Source: Psychrobacter frigidicola
Lineage (GTDB): Bacteria > Pseudomonadota > Gammaproteobacteria > Pseudomonadales > Moraxellaceae
NCBI RefSeq assembly: GCF_007997305.1
Contig: NZ_VORZ01000001.1
Span: 434,001 to 498,000, forward strand
Reading direction: 5' to 3'
Length of the DNA stretch: 64,000 bases
The notes beneath the pieces were generated by a model. The model did not search any database, had not been told where the DNA came from, and saw nothing but the letters and a program-made list of their open reading frames with translations. Each line of letters opens with the position of its first letter. The stretch's first letter is position 1. Positions 9,370 to 19,586 of the stretch are shown here, one piece after another. The position numbers and the translations under genes are program-made.

Positions 9370-12300
9370 ATGAACCCAATAGATCAGTTTACCCCGAAAG
9401 AGCCAATTTTATTTAAGCCCACTGATTTGCTCGTGCCTGATTCTATCAAGCAGTCAGCAGATGAGCTGTATGCGCGTATATCACCGTTATACAGCGTCGA
9501 TGAAGACCGCTGGTTGTCTGAGTTGCTGCCACTTGCTAAGCCTACTGATAAAGAGCGTGACGCTGCTGCTGAGCAAACACGCCAGTTGGTGGAATATGTA
9601 CGCAACGATGGTAAAGCGGTCAAAATGGTCGACTCGTTGTTGTTAGAGTACAGCTTAGATACACAAGAGGGCATCTTGTTAATGAGTCTGGCTGAAGCCT
9701 TAATTAGGGTGCCAGATAACTACACGGCTGATGCGCTAATCCGCGACAAAATGAGCGTTGCTGATTGGAAAAAACATCTTAAAGATGACAACGGTTTCAT
9801 TGTTAATGCCTCGACTTGGGGTTTGATGATGACAGGCCGTGTGGTCAGTATTGATAGTGCTACCACTGCCTCAGGATTTTTGGACCGTATGACCAAAAAA
9901 ATGGGCGAGCCTATGATTCGCGCGGCCATGCAAAAAGCCATGCGCGTGATGGGCCATCAGTTTGTGTTGGGCGAGACTATTGAAGACGCCAACAAGAACA
10001 GCCAAGTTTATCGTAATAAAGGCTATACCTATTCGTTTGATATGCTGGGTGAGGCAGCCGTTACCCATCAAGATGCTGAAAAGTACTTTAATGATTATCT
10101 GCATGCGGTCAAGTCTACCGCCAATATCAAAGTTAAAGACGGCATGCCGAAGCCCTCTGTATCTATTAAGTTATCAGCACTGCATCCCCGCTATGAGGCG
10201 ACTCAAGAAGCGCAAGTAATGGGGCTACTACGCCAACGCTGCCTATTGCTTATTGAAGCGGCGCGTGAAGTGAATGTCGATATCAGTATTGATGCGGAAG
10301 AAGCTGATCGTTTAGAGATTTCTTTAAAGCTGTTTGAATCGCTATATCATGATACCTTGACGGCGGGATGGGATGGTTTGGGTTTAGTCGTACAAGGCTA
10401 CTCAAAACGCGCGATTGCTATCTTTGCTTGGCTGGCACGTTTAGCGACAGAAGTTGGTGACCGTATTCCGCTACGCTTAGTAAAAGGCGCGTATTGGGAT
10501 ACTGAAATTAAGCTGGCTCAGCAACGAGGTTTGTCTGGCTATCCAGTATGGACGCGTAAAGAAGGTACGGATACGGCCTATTTAGCGTGTGCGCGTTTCT
10601 TACTGTCAGAGCATCTGCGTGGATTAATTTGGCCACAATTTGCCACTCATAACGCGCACACGCTAGCGACCGTGATGACCATGAGCCCCCATAGAGACTT
10701 TGAGTTTCAGCGTTTGCATGGTATGGGTGACGCGTTATACGACCATATTTTACAAGAATATAATATTCCTGTACGTATTTATGCGCCAGTTGGGGCACAT
10801 AAAGATTTGCTCCCGTATTTAGTACGACGCTTATTAGAGAACGGTGCTAATAGCTCATTTGTACATCAATTATTAGACAAAACATATCCGATTGATAAGT
10901 TGGTTGTGCATCCGTATGACAAGCTGCTTGCCAATGCTAATTTGCATAATCCGGATATCCCGTTGCCATTAGATATCTATGGCCAACGTCGTGCCAGCTT
11001 TGGGCCTAATATATTTGTAGAGTCACAGTGGCAGCCTTTCAAAGCCGCTATTGATGAGCAGTTGTCCAAAACTTGGACAGCGACACCGATTATCAATGGT
11101 CAAGCGGTTAGCAGCGATACGGCTGGCGAACAAATCCTTGATAAACAACACAGCATTCGTGCGCCATGGAATCATCAAGTCATTGCTGGTGACGTACAAT
11201 ATGCCAATACTGATATTGCACGTCAGGCTATAGATGCAGCCGTCGCTGGGCAAGCAAACTGGCAAGCAGTACCTGCAAGTAAGCGTGCTGAGATACTACG
11301 CAAAATTGCCGATTTATATGAAGAAAACTACGCTGAGTTAATGACGCTATGCCAAGTTGAAGCGGGCAAGACCACGCAGGACAGTATTGACGAGATTAAA
11401 GAGGCAGTCGATTTCTGCCGCTTTTACGCCGATGAAGCTGAGCGTTTAGATATCAAAGTACATGAGTTTATCGACTTAGCTGGTAAGCAGTCGCGTCAAG
11501 TTTATAAAGCCCGTGGCACTTTTGTATGTATCAGTCCATGGAACTTTCCATTAGCGATTTATACCGGTCAAATCGTCGCTGCATTAGCAGCAGGTAATAC
11601 CGTCGTTGCTAAGCCTGCCGAACAAACCAGCTTAATCGCCCATTTTGGTGCACAATTAATGTATCAAGCTGGCGTGCCTGTCGAGGCGCTACAGTTTGTT
11701 ACTGGCGCAGGCGAGGTCGGGGCGGCATTGACCGCAGCGGACAACTTAGCAGGCGTTATTTTTACGGGTTCTACCCAAACCGCGCAACGTATTAACCAGA
11801 GTCTCAATGACCATCCACAATCGAATGGTGAGTTACCAGTCCTGATTGCTGAGACGGGTGGTCAGAACGCTATGATTGTCGATTCAACGGCTTTACCTGA
11901 ACAAGTGGTCAAAGATGCCGTGCTATCCGCATTTGGTTCTGCAGGTCAGCGTTGTTCAGCTTGCCGTATTCTCTGCGTACAAGAAGAGGTTGCGGATGGC
12001 ATTATTGAGCTACTGCAAGGAAGTATGGCTGAGCTGATTGTTGGTAATCCGACTTATGTGACTACTGATGTCGGTCCAGTCATTGATAAAGATGCTAAAA
12101 AAGTACTAGAAGCGCATATTGCGCGGATGCAAGCTGAGCCTACGGCGACTATTCTAGCGCAAACCCCTATGAGCGCCAGCTCCGCAGTCAATGAAGAGGA
12201 TTCTACCTTTGTATTGCCAACCGTCATTGAAGTACAAAGCATCGACGTTATTGGCGGCGAGCATTTTGGTCCGATATTGCATGTTTTACGTTATCAAGCG

Positions 12301-12621
12301 CGCCATTTAGACCAGCTGATTGATGCGATTAATGGCACTGGTTTTGGTTTGACACTTGGTATTCATAGCCGTATAGAAAATATTGTTGAACACATTGAGC
12401 GCCGTGCTGTTGTTGGTAATACCTATGTTAACCGTAACCAAATTGGGGCGGTGGTCAACGTGCAGCCTTTCGGCGGTTGTGGTCTCTCCGGTACTGGCCC
12501 GAAAGCGGGTGGCCCGCATTATGTGGCGCGTTTGATGCAGCTTACTACTGAGCAAACAAGCACTGAAAACAGTGTGAATAACACTCAAGCATCAACATTC
12601 ATTCAAACTAATATCGCATAA
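9370..12621 (+). CDS. putA: Bifunctional proline dehydrogenase / P5C dehydrogenase PutA (core, lacking CTD)
   Basis: 1083 residues. It oxidises proline to glutamate: the FAD-dependent proline dehydrogenase barrel spans about residues 130-480 (SIKLSALHPRYE, RLVKGAYWD, FATHNAHTLA), and the NAD-dependent aldehyde dehydrogenase about 590-1050. Catalytic Glu828 (AETGGQN) and Cys862 (GQRCSACR) are present, as is the SPWNFPLAIYTGQ loop. The N-terminus has no ribbon-helix-helix DNA-binding domain, so unlike E. coli PutA it should not repress its own gene. After GLSGTGPKAGGPHY the protein ends within about 45 residues; the lid domain that normally follows is encoded by the next gene. GGAG lies 5 bases before the ATG. 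Together with glutamate dehydrogenase at 46 kb this gives proline use as carbon and nitrogen source. Confidence 0.95.
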   Translation: MNPIDQFTPKEPILFKPTDLLVPDSIKQSADELYARISPLYSVDEDRWLSELLPLAKPTDKERDAAAEQTRQLVEYVRNDGKAVKMVDSLLLEYSLDTQEGILLMSLAEALIRVPDNYTADALIRDKMSVADWKKHLKDDNGFIVNASTWGLMMTGRVVSIDSATTASGFLDRMTKKMGEPMIRAAMQKAMRVMGHQFVLGETIEDANKNSQVYRNKGYTYSFDMLGEAAVTHQDAEKYFNDYLHAVKSTANIKVKDGMPKPSVSIKLSALHPRYEATQEAQVMGLLRQRCLLLIEAAREVNVDISIDAEEADRLEISLKLFESLYHDTLTAGWDGLGLVVQGYSKRAIAIFAWLARLATEVGDRIPLRLVKGAYWDTEIKLAQQRGLSGYPVWTRKEGTDTAYLACARFLLSEHLRGLIWPQFATHNAHTLATVMTMSPHRDFEFQRLHGMGDALYDHILQEYNIPVRIYAPVGAHKDLLPYLVRRLLENGANSSFVHQLLDKTYPIDKLVVHPYDKLLANANLHNPDIPLPLDIYGQRRASFGPNIFVESQWQPFKAAIDEQLSKTWTATPIINGQAVSSDTAGEQILDKQHSIRAPWNHQVIAGDVQYANTDIARQAIDAAVAGQANWQAVPASKRAEILRKIADLYEENYAELMTLCQVEAGKTTQDSIDEIKEAVDFCRFYADEAERLDIKVHEFIDLAGKQSRQVYKARGTFVCISPWNFPLAIYTGQIVAALAAGNTVVAKPAEQTSLIAHFGAQLMYQAGVPVEALQFVTGAGEVGAALTAADNLAGVIFTGSTQTAQRINQSLNDHPQSNGELPVLIAETGGQNAMIVDSTALPEQVVKDAVLSAFGSAGQRCSACRILCVQEEVADGIIELLQGSMAELIVGNPTYVTTDVGPVIDKDAKKVLEAHIARMQAEPTATILAQTPMSASSAVNEEDSTFVLPTVIEVQSIDVIGGEHFGPILHVLRYQARHLDQLIDAINGTGFGLTLGIHSRIENIVEHIERRAVVGNTYVNRNQIGAVVNVQPFGGCGLSGTGPKAGGPHYVARLMQLTTEQTSTENSVNNTQASTFIQTNIA

Positions 12622-12632
12622 GGAGCAGCAAA

Positions 12633-13322
12633 ATGGCGAATCAATTCAAAACCAATCATGCCCAAGTCTGTGAAGCTTGGCGACTACTGAGTGCGGTTGA
12701 GCGAGCTGTTTATATAGAAGCGGCTATTCCAAAACTGGCTTTGCTCACTGGCGATGCTAATAAAGCGCGGCGTTTATTTAACCATTTATTAAGTGCTGCC
12801 CCTCAGCTGGATGACGTCCAGCGTATGACAGGCGCGACTGGCGAATCTAACGATTTATATGTGACCGCTCGTGGTAAAACAATGGTTACCGGTGGTGAAA
12901 CGGCCAAGACTATGGCAGTATTGGGGCAACTTATAGCTGCCTTATTGACCGGCAATGAAGTAATACTTCATTGGCCAAGCGAAGATGAGATGTGCATTGA
13001 AGCGGTAAAAGCGCTTTATGCTACTGGCATCAGCGATGATGTTATCAGTATTGCGAATGACTCGCAGACGGTTACTTTGTTATATATTGACCGTCTTGCT
13101 CAAGTGGCAGTTGCGGGCAATCATAGCGAAGTACAGGAAATCAGCCAAGAGCTGGCCAATACTGATGGTATCTTAACCCAAGTCATTGCGGTGACTGATA
13201 TGGACGGTTTATCTGAAATGCTAACCCCAGATTATCTCTATCGCTTTGTCACTGAACGGGTAAGAACCATCAATACTACCGCTATTGGTGGTAATGCCAG
13301 CTTATTAGAGCTGGGTACTTAG
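12633..13322 (+). CDS. Separate PutA C-terminal (ALDH-superfamily lid) domain protein
   Basis: 229 residues, starting 11 bp after the putA stop with its own GGAG site. It resembles the C-terminal domain of long PutA proteins: a TGATGESN element, then KTMVTGGETAKTMAVLGQLI with a Rossmann-like region, and a conserved terminal signature ERVRTINTTAIGGNASLL matching the extreme C-terminus of trifunctional PutAs (ERSLSVNTAAAGGNASLM in E. coli). In long PutAs this domain covers the aldehyde dehydrogenase active site and stabilises the substrate tunnel. There is no catalytic Cys motif, so it is not an enzyme by itself. I infer that it binds the PutA core in trans. Confidence 0.8.
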   Translation: MANQFKTNHAQVCEAWRLLSAVERAVYIEAAIPKLALLTGDANKARRLFNHLLSAAPQLDDVQRMTGATGESNDLYVTARGKTMVTGGETAKTMAVLGQLIAALLTGNEVILHWPSEDEMCIEAVKALYATGISDDVISIANDSQTVTLLYIDRLAQVAVAGNHSEVQEISQELANTDGILTQVIAVTDMDGLSEMLTPDYLYRFVTERVRTINTTAIGGNASLLELGT

Positions 13323-13699
13323 TAAATAGTTAATCTTTAAACAATACTAAATAACTTTGTTGAGTATTGCTTAGGTCAAGACCAGCGTTTATTTATTGGG
13401 ATTTCAGAATCCTTAATAAACGCCGGTCTTTTTTTATGCACCTTTATTATTAGCATTTTTATAGGTCATTAAGTACATAGACGCGGTATAGTACATTGAA
13501 AACTGACTAAACAGTCAAATTGTTTGGCGTAGTGCTACTTTGCATGCTATAACAGACATACAAGGTTTTTTCTAATTAAAGCCAGTCAGTTATTATCAGA
13601 TGATTATATAGCAAATTGCTAATTAATGAGCTGTCAGACATAGACTATAAACATGGATTGTTTATTGGCTTAAAGCCATACTAAAAAGGATGATTACCC
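13323..13699. other. Intergenic region before the xanthine/uracil permease
   Basis: Holds the putA-unit terminator and about 260 bp of AT-rich leader. Nothing codes. It presumably contains the promoter of the purine cluster, but no clear -35/-10 pair stands out. Confidence 0.4.
13378..13435 (+). terminator. Rho-independent terminator after the putA unit
   Basis: A long imperfect stem pairs AAGACC-A-GCGTTTATT with AATAAACGC-C-GGTCTT, with an inner GGATT/AATCC pairing, followed by a run of T. Confidence 0.85.
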
Positions 13700-15064
13700 G
13701 TGTCTAAACCTTTAGAATCGCAAGATAATAGCGAGTTGATGTATCAACTTGATGATAAGCCGAGTTTTTGGCCAGCTAGCTTTGCCGCTTTACAACATTT
13801 ACTGGCTGCTATCGTCGCTATTGTCACACCTACCTTAATCGTTGCTGGAACTTTAGGTTTGGGCGCTTATGTACCCTATCTTATTAGTTGCGCTCTAATC
13901 TCATCGGGCATCGGTACCTATATTCAATGTAAAAAAATAGGACCGATAGGCGCTGGCATGCTATCTCTGCAAGGGACTAGTTTTGCCTTTTTAACGGCTA
14001 TTATCGCTGCTGGACTGATTGTTAAGGGCCGTGGTGGCTCACCGGAAGATATCTTAGCTACTATTTTTGGCGTTAGCTTTTGTGCCGCCTTTATTGAGGT
14101 TATTCTTAGCCGTTTTATTCATAAATTAGAAAGAATATTTACACCCGTAGTTACCGGTACGATTATTATTCTAATCGGTATTCCACTGATTGAGGTCGCA
14201 ATGACTGATATTGCCGGTGGCTATGGTGCAGAGGACTTCGGAAGCCTGCAAAACCTTCTTTTAGGTATGATCGTGCTGGTATCAGTGATTGTGTTTAACC
14301 GCTCAAAAAATCCTTTATTAAGACTTTCTTCAATTGTCATTGCCCTAATTTTAGGTATGGTAGCCGCCTTTTTTATGGGTAGATTGGATTTTTCCACCTT
14401 AAATAATGTTGGTTTTATTACGGTTCCAATTCCATTTAAGTTCGGTTTTCAATTTGATCTCGCAGCATTCATTCCGTTAGTCATTCTGTACTGCGTCAGC
14501 GCCCTTGAAACAACAGGAGATTTAACGGCTAACTCTGTTATCTCTAAAGAACCCGTCGAAGGTCCGATCTACCTTAACCGAATCCAAGGCGGCGTATTGG
14601 CAGATGGTGTCAACTCTATGATTGCCGCAGCTCTCAATAGTATGCCGTCAACTACTTTTAGCCAAAATAATGGCGTTATTGCTTTAACCGGAGTAGCTAG
14701 CCGTCATGTTGGTATCTACATTGCAACTTTCATGATTGTTATTGGGCTGTTTCCTATTTTTGGCGCCATATTGCAGACTATGCCCCAGCCCGTACTTGGC
14801 GGTGCAACCTTAGTTATGTTTGGTACAGTGGCGGTGGCTGGTATCAAAGTATTGGCCAGCGCCAAGCTTGACCGCCGCGATATGTTGATCATTGCTACTT
14901 CTGTGGGCATAGGTATTGGCGTCTCTATGGTACCTGAAGTGTTGTCACAACTGCCTGAAGCACTGCGTAATGTATTGATATCTCCAGTGGCAATAGGTGC
15001 TATAACTGCAATAGTACTAAGTTTGTTTTTACCCATTGAAACACATAGCGCTGATGAACAATAA
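13700..15064 (+). CDS. Xanthine/uracil-family permease (NCS2)
   Basis: 454 residues, starting at GTG 13700 with AAGGAT 8 bases upstream. It is a polytopic protein of the UraA/XanQ branch of NCS2: PASFAALQHLLAAIVAIVTPTLIVAG at the start, SLQGTSFAFL, the Glu motif CVSALETTGDLTANS, and RIQGGVLADGVNSMIAAALNSMPSTTFSQNNGVI, typical of xanthine/urate carriers. It lies directly upstream of xdhA on the same strand, so xanthine, hypoxanthine or urate are the likely substrates. It is distinct from the AzgA-type permease at 7.5 kb. Confidence 0.9.
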   Translation: MSKPLESQDNSELMYQLDDKPSFWPASFAALQHLLAAIVAIVTPTLIVAGTLGLGAYVPYLISCALISSGIGTYIQCKKIGPIGAGMLSLQGTSFAFLTAIIAAGLIVKGRGGSPEDILATIFGVSFCAAFIEVILSRFIHKLERIFTPVVTGTIIILIGIPLIEVAMTDIAGGYGAEDFGSLQNLLLGMIVLVSVIVFNRSKNPLLRLSSIVIALILGMVAAFFMGRLDFSTLNNVGFITVPIPFKFGFQFDLAAFIPLVILYCVSALETTGDLTANSVISKEPVEGPIYLNRIQGGVLADGVNSMIAAALNSMPSTTFSQNNGVIALTGVASRHVGIYIATFMIVIGLFPIFGAILQTMPQPVLGGATLVMFGTVAVAGIKVLASAKLDRRDMLIIATSVGIGIGVSMVPEVLSQLPEALRNVLISPVAIGAITAIVLSLFLPIETHSADEQ

Positions 15065-15240
15065 ATAAAAAGTTGTTGAAGTCGCTACTATATGTTATTA
15101 ATTAAAAGGTCTTTACTTACTCTTAAATTAATATCACCTTCTAAAAAAATTACTATTAGAGCCATGGTTGAATATTTAATACGTTCTGAAATCACTAAAT
15201 TTTTTTTATATCCCTTTCATCAAGTTAGCCGAGTATTGCT

Positions 15241-16908
15241 ATGATTAATTTTTATCTAAATGGGAAGTACCATGAGTTAACCCACCTCAATCCCAATACG
15301 ACGGTACTTGAGTATCTAAGATTACACGCGCGTCAAACCGATACCAAAGAAGGCTGCGGTAGTGGCGATTGCGGTGCTTGTACCGTGATGGTGCAGCGCT
15401 TGCCTGTTAACGCTACTGACAATTCTAATAACAGCACTAATAGCACCGCGCCTTTTTATACCCTGAATTCTTGCATTACTTTGCTATCTCTCATGGATGG
15501 TCATCATCTTATGACTGCCTCTTATCTAGCGGATAATCCTGAGAACCATCCAGAGCGCGCGCTATTGCATCCAGCCCAGCAAGCGCTGGTTGAGTGTCAT
15601 GGCTCGCAATGCGGCTTTTGTACCCCCGGATTTGTGATGTCGCTGGCCAGTGTTTATGAAAATAAGCGTATGCAAAAAAAGCAGAATGATAATAGTGATG
15701 AGCTAAGCGAGAATAATTTAAGCTATGATGAGGTTGTTGCCTCAATATCAGGTAATCTGTGTCGATGTACGGGTTATCGACCTATCATCGAGGCTGGTTT
15801 GATGATGGAAGAGATCGGTAAGCAAAGAGAGACCAATCAAACATCAACAAAAGATTTAACTATAAACCTAGCTACTGATGCGATGGCAAGCACTAAAGAG
15901 CCAGCAGCATCTAAAACTGAGTCTCTAACAACGATTACTGAAGCAGAGACTATTGAGCCTGCGCTTACAGAAGCTGGACGACAGCTATTTATTCCACAAT
16001 CAATTGATGAGCTAAATCAGCTGTTAGCAACCTATCCAAAAGCAACTATTTGGGCTGGCGGTACAGATTTGGGATTGAGTGTCACCCAAAATTTAATTGA
16101 TCATGAAGTAATTATTCAGCTATCGGCTATCGATGCGCTAAAATCTTGGTCATTATCTGATATCGATGAAGCCGCTAACAGTCATACTGAACAAGTAGAA
16201 GCAGGTCAAGAGCTGATCTTTGGCGCGGGCATGAGCTACGCAAAAATGCTGCCGGTACTAGAACAGTATTTTCCAGAATTTGCGCGACTGTTTGAGCGTA
16301 TTGCTTCCCCACAAATCCGTAATATGGGTACGCTTGGTGGTAATGTAGCTAATGCATCGCCCATTGGGGATTTGCCGCCGATTTTACTAGCATTAGAGGC
16401 ACGTATACATTTGCGTCATTGCGGTGCTCATGACACTGAACAACCTTATACTGATGAGACTATACCTTTATCAGAGTTTTTCTTAGATTATAAAAAGACC
16501 AAACTGCGCGCTGGTAGTTATGTGGTCGCCATCCACATTCCACTGATGCAAGACCATCAGCATTTATTTATTCACAAAATTAGTAAGCGTTTTGAGGATG
16601 ACATTTCTGCCTGTTTGCTGGCGGCAAAAATTGAACTGTCAGCAGATTGCAACACTATTAAGCAAGCAAAATTCGGTTTAGGCGGTATGGCAGCGATACC
16701 TTTATTAGCTGAAAAATGCCAGCAAGCTATTATTGGACAACCTCTTAACGTTACAAGTTTTGAAAAAGCGGCACGAGCGCTACCTTCAGATGTCTCGCCA
16801 TTAACCGATGTTAGAGCCAGTCGTGAGTATCGCATGCATGTGGTACAGCGCTTATTAATTAAGTGTGGTAAGCAGTTAATAGCAAATGTACAAACTGAGA
16901 GTGCTTAA
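15241..16908 (+). CDS. xdhA: Xanthine dehydrogenase small subunit (2Fe-2S and FAD)
   Basis: 555 residues. Domains in order: a plant-type ferredoxin 2Fe-2S domain (CGSGDCGACTVM near residue 38), the all-helical second 2Fe-2S domain (CGFCTPG at 124, CRCTGYRP at 174), a Thr/Glu-rich linker (about 195-250), and an FAD-binding domain (IWAGGTDLGLSVTQ near 270, RNMGTLGGNVANASPIGDLPP near 361) plus CO dehydrogenase-type C-terminus. It passes electrons from the molybdenum subunit to NAD+. It is followed by xdhB and xdhC, the standard order. The linker is longer and less complex than usual. Confidence 0.95.
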   Translation: MINFYLNGKYHELTHLNPNTTVLEYLRLHARQTDTKEGCGSGDCGACTVMVQRLPVNATDNSNNSTNSTAPFYTLNSCITLLSLMDGHHLMTASYLADNPENHPERALLHPAQQALVECHGSQCGFCTPGFVMSLASVYENKRMQKKQNDNSDELSENNLSYDEVVASISGNLCRCTGYRPIIEAGLMMEEIGKQRETNQTSTKDLTINLATDAMASTKEPAASKTESLTTITEAETIEPALTEAGRQLFIPQSIDELNQLLATYPKATIWAGGTDLGLSVTQNLIDHEVIIQLSAIDALKSWSLSDIDEAANSHTEQVEAGQELIFGAGMSYAKMLPVLEQYFPEFARLFERIASPQIRNMGTLGGNVANASPIGDLPPILLALEARIHLRHCGAHDTEQPYTDETIPLSEFFLDYKKTKLRAGSYVVAIHIPLMQDHQHLFIHKISKRFEDDISACLLAAKIELSADCNTIKQAKFGLGGMAAIPLLAEKCQQAIIGQPLNVTSFEKAARALPSDVSPLTDVRASREYRMHVVQRLLIKCGKQLIANVQTESA

Positions 16909-17006
16909 TAAAAAGTGCTAGCTAGATAATCTGCCAACTATAAAATTGCTACTGTCAGCCTAATTTTATTAAAAATAAAAGAGCATTAATAAAAAAGAGA
17001 ACCACT

Positions 17007-19586
17007 ATGAGCCACCAGTCCTCGTTATTTGACAGCTACAGTATTCGCCGTGTGCGTCCGGCAAAAAACAAAATCGGTACCTCGGCTAAGCATGACAGCG
17101 CGATCAGTCACGTCCTGGGGACGGCAACTTACGTGGATGACATCTTAAAGCCGCAAGGTACTTTTCATCTAGCTGTGGGTAAAAGTAAGCACGCCCATGC
17201 ACGCGTATTAAGTATGGATTTAGATGCTGTAAAGGCTGCCGATGGGGTAGTGGATGTTTTAAGTTTCAAAGATTTGCCTGCCAAAACTGATATCGGCGCA
17301 GTGTTTGACGGCGAGCCATTGATGGTTGATGAGATCACAGAATATGTGGGTCAGACACTATTTGCGGTAGTAGCGACCAGTCATCGTGCTGCAAAACAAG
17401 CGGTGCTCAAAGCCGTTGTAGAATATGAAGCCTTACCAGCGGTACTTAGTATTGAGGAGGCGTTAGAGCAAGAATATTTTGTTCGTCCCACTCATACTAT
17501 GCAGCGCGGTGATGCTGAGACAGCGCTTGAGAATGCGCCTGTTCGTATTAAAGGTCACATTCATATGCTGGGGCAAGAACACTTTTATCTTGAGGGTCAA
17601 GTGGCTTATGTAATGCCTTGTGATGATGGTGGGTTAGAGGTCTATACCTCATCGCAGCATCCAAGTGAAGTGCAACAGCTCGTCGCTGAAGTGGTCGACT
17701 TACCTTTTCATGCAGTCAATACCGTAGTGCGTAGAATGGGCGGCGGTTTTGGTGGTAAAGAAACCCAAGCCGCTGCATGGGCCTGCCTGTGCGGTATCGT
17801 TGCCAAACGCCATAATGTGCCGGTTAGCATGCGTTTAGATCGGCAAGATGATATGGTAGTAACGGGTAAACGTCATGAATTTGCCAATCGTTATGAGGTC
17901 GGTGTCAACGCGTCCGGTCAAGTACTTGGCGTCGATATACAGTTAGCAGGACTGTGTGGTTATGCGCCAGATTTATCTGATGCTATTGTCGATCGCGCCA
18001 TGTTCCATTGTGATAATGGCTACTACTATCCTGACGCCCATGTTGCAGGACATCGTTGCAAGACTCATACGGTATCTAATACTGCTTTTCGAGGTTTTGG
18101 TGGCCCGCAGGGTCTTCTTACCGCTGAATATATGATGGATGATATTGCTTATACTTTAGGAAAAGACCCTCTGCAAGTGCGCTTAGCTAATTTATATCAA
18201 AATGGCCAAAGTACCCATTATGGACAGCCAATTGAGCATTTTGATTTGGCAACGATCATCAATACACTGGCAGAAGACTGTGATTATGAGAGTCGCCGTC
18301 AGCAAATTATAGCTGCTAATCAGCAAGCCGAAGCTGAGGGTAGTGATAAGCGCCTTGGTATTGCCTTGACGCCTGTGAAGTTTGGTATCTCATTTACCGT
18401 GCAGACCCTGAATCAAGGTGGCGCTTTGGTACACATTTATACTGATGGTAGTATTCACCTCAACCACGGTGGTACTGAGATGGGGCAAGGGCTCTATATC
18501 AAAATTGCCCAAATCGTTGCTAATGAATTCGACGTTGATTTAGATACGGTTAAAGTTTCAGCCACGCGGACGGACAAAGTACCTAATACTTCGCCGACGG
18601 CTGCCTCATCAGGTACTGATATCAACGGTAAAGCGGCGCAAAATGCTTGCATAACGATTAAGACACGTATCATTGAGTTTGCTGCTGCGCATTTCGACGT
18701 TGCACAAGAGGACATACGTTTTGAGCGCAATCATGTTTATATCGGCGATAAAGAAGAATTCACCTTTGCTGAAATGGTTCTATTGGCGTATCAACATCGC
18801 ATCAGTTTATCTTCTACCGGCTACTATAAAACGCCGAAGATATTTTATGATCGCTCCAAAGCATGGGGTCGCCCGTTCTTCTATTTTGCTTTGGGAGCAT
18901 CGTGTTCTGAGGTTGAGATTGATACTTTGACAGGCGAGTACAAGGTACTGCGCTGCGATATATTGCATGATGTGGGACAGTCGATTAATCCTGCTATTGA
19001 TATCGGTCAGATTGAAGGGGGTTTTATGCAAGGAATGGGCTGGTTGACGACAGAAGAGCTGACATGGGATAAAACGGGAAAGTTAGCTTCCAATGCTGCC
19101 GCGAATTATAAAATTCCAACTGCTCATGATTTGCCGAAGCAGTGGAGCGTAAATCTGTTTGATCGCAAAAACGAAGAGCAAACCATTTATAATTCTAAAG
19201 CAGTGGGTGAGCCACCATTGATGTTAGCGGCTAGTGTCTGGTGTGCTATTAATAATGCGGTTGCTAGCTTAGGTGATTATAAGAAAAACCCCGAACTTAC
19301 AATGCCTGCAACCCCAGAAGCCGTACTAAAAGCAGTCATGCGCATGCAAGGTGCACCGTGGGAAATCGCAACGAGTGTCAATGTTGAAGCGATTGATAGC
19401 TTGCTTAATAATAATAGTAATAACAGCAACGATGGCATCGACGACGATAAAGTCAAACCACAGCAAGTACCTCACGCTCGCGATATAAATCCGCCAGAGG
19501 TTGAAGGTCAGCAAGTTGACGACCAACCGGATGCAGTAGAGAACCCTAATGTATCAACGGCTAGAGGGCCTGCGCACAGTGAATGA
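17007..19586 (+). CDS. xdhB: Xanthine dehydrogenase large subunit (molybdopterin-binding)
   Basis: 859 residues. Molybdopterin motifs include GQEHFYLEGQ (near 188), RRMGGGFGGKETQ (near 245), AFRGFGGPQG (near 365) and the catalytic Glu735 in KAVGEPPLMLA. It hydroxylates hypoxanthine or xanthine to urate. AGAGAA precedes the ATG. Beyond the conserved core the C-terminus carries about 60 residues of Asn/Asp-rich sequence (NNNSNNSNDGIDDD) without family counterpart that I recognise. It overlaps or abuts xdhC. Confidence 0.95.
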   Translation: MSHQSSLFDSYSIRRVRPAKNKIGTSAKHDSAISHVLGTATYVDDILKPQGTFHLAVGKSKHAHARVLSMDLDAVKAADGVVDVLSFKDLPAKTDIGAVFDGEPLMVDEITEYVGQTLFAVVATSHRAAKQAVLKAVVEYEALPAVLSIEEALEQEYFVRPTHTMQRGDAETALENAPVRIKGHIHMLGQEHFYLEGQVAYVMPCDDGGLEVYTSSQHPSEVQQLVAEVVDLPFHAVNTVVRRMGGGFGGKETQAAAWACLCGIVAKRHNVPVSMRLDRQDDMVVTGKRHEFANRYEVGVNASGQVLGVDIQLAGLCGYAPDLSDAIVDRAMFHCDNGYYYPDAHVAGHRCKTHTVSNTAFRGFGGPQGLLTAEYMMDDIAYTLGKDPLQVRLANLYQNGQSTHYGQPIEHFDLATIINTLAEDCDYESRRQQIIAANQQAEAEGSDKRLGIALTPVKFGISFTVQTLNQGGALVHIYTDGSIHLNHGGTEMGQGLYIKIAQIVANEFDVDLDTVKVSATRTDKVPNTSPTAASSGTDINGKAAQNACITIKTRIIEFAAAHFDVAQEDIRFERNHVYIGDKEEFTFAEMVLLAYQHRISLSSTGYYKTPKIFYDRSKAWGRPFFYFALGASCSEVEIDTLTGEYKVLRCDILHDVGQSINPAIDIGQIEGGFMQGMGWLTTEELTWDKTGKLASNAAANYKIPTAHDLPKQWSVNLFDRKNEEQTIYNSKAVGEPPLMLAASVWCAINNAVASLGDYKKNPELTMPATPEAVLKAVMRMQGAPWEIATSVNVEAIDSLLNNNSNNSNDGIDDDKVKPQQVPHARDINPPEVEGQQVDDQPDAVENPNVSTARGPAHSE

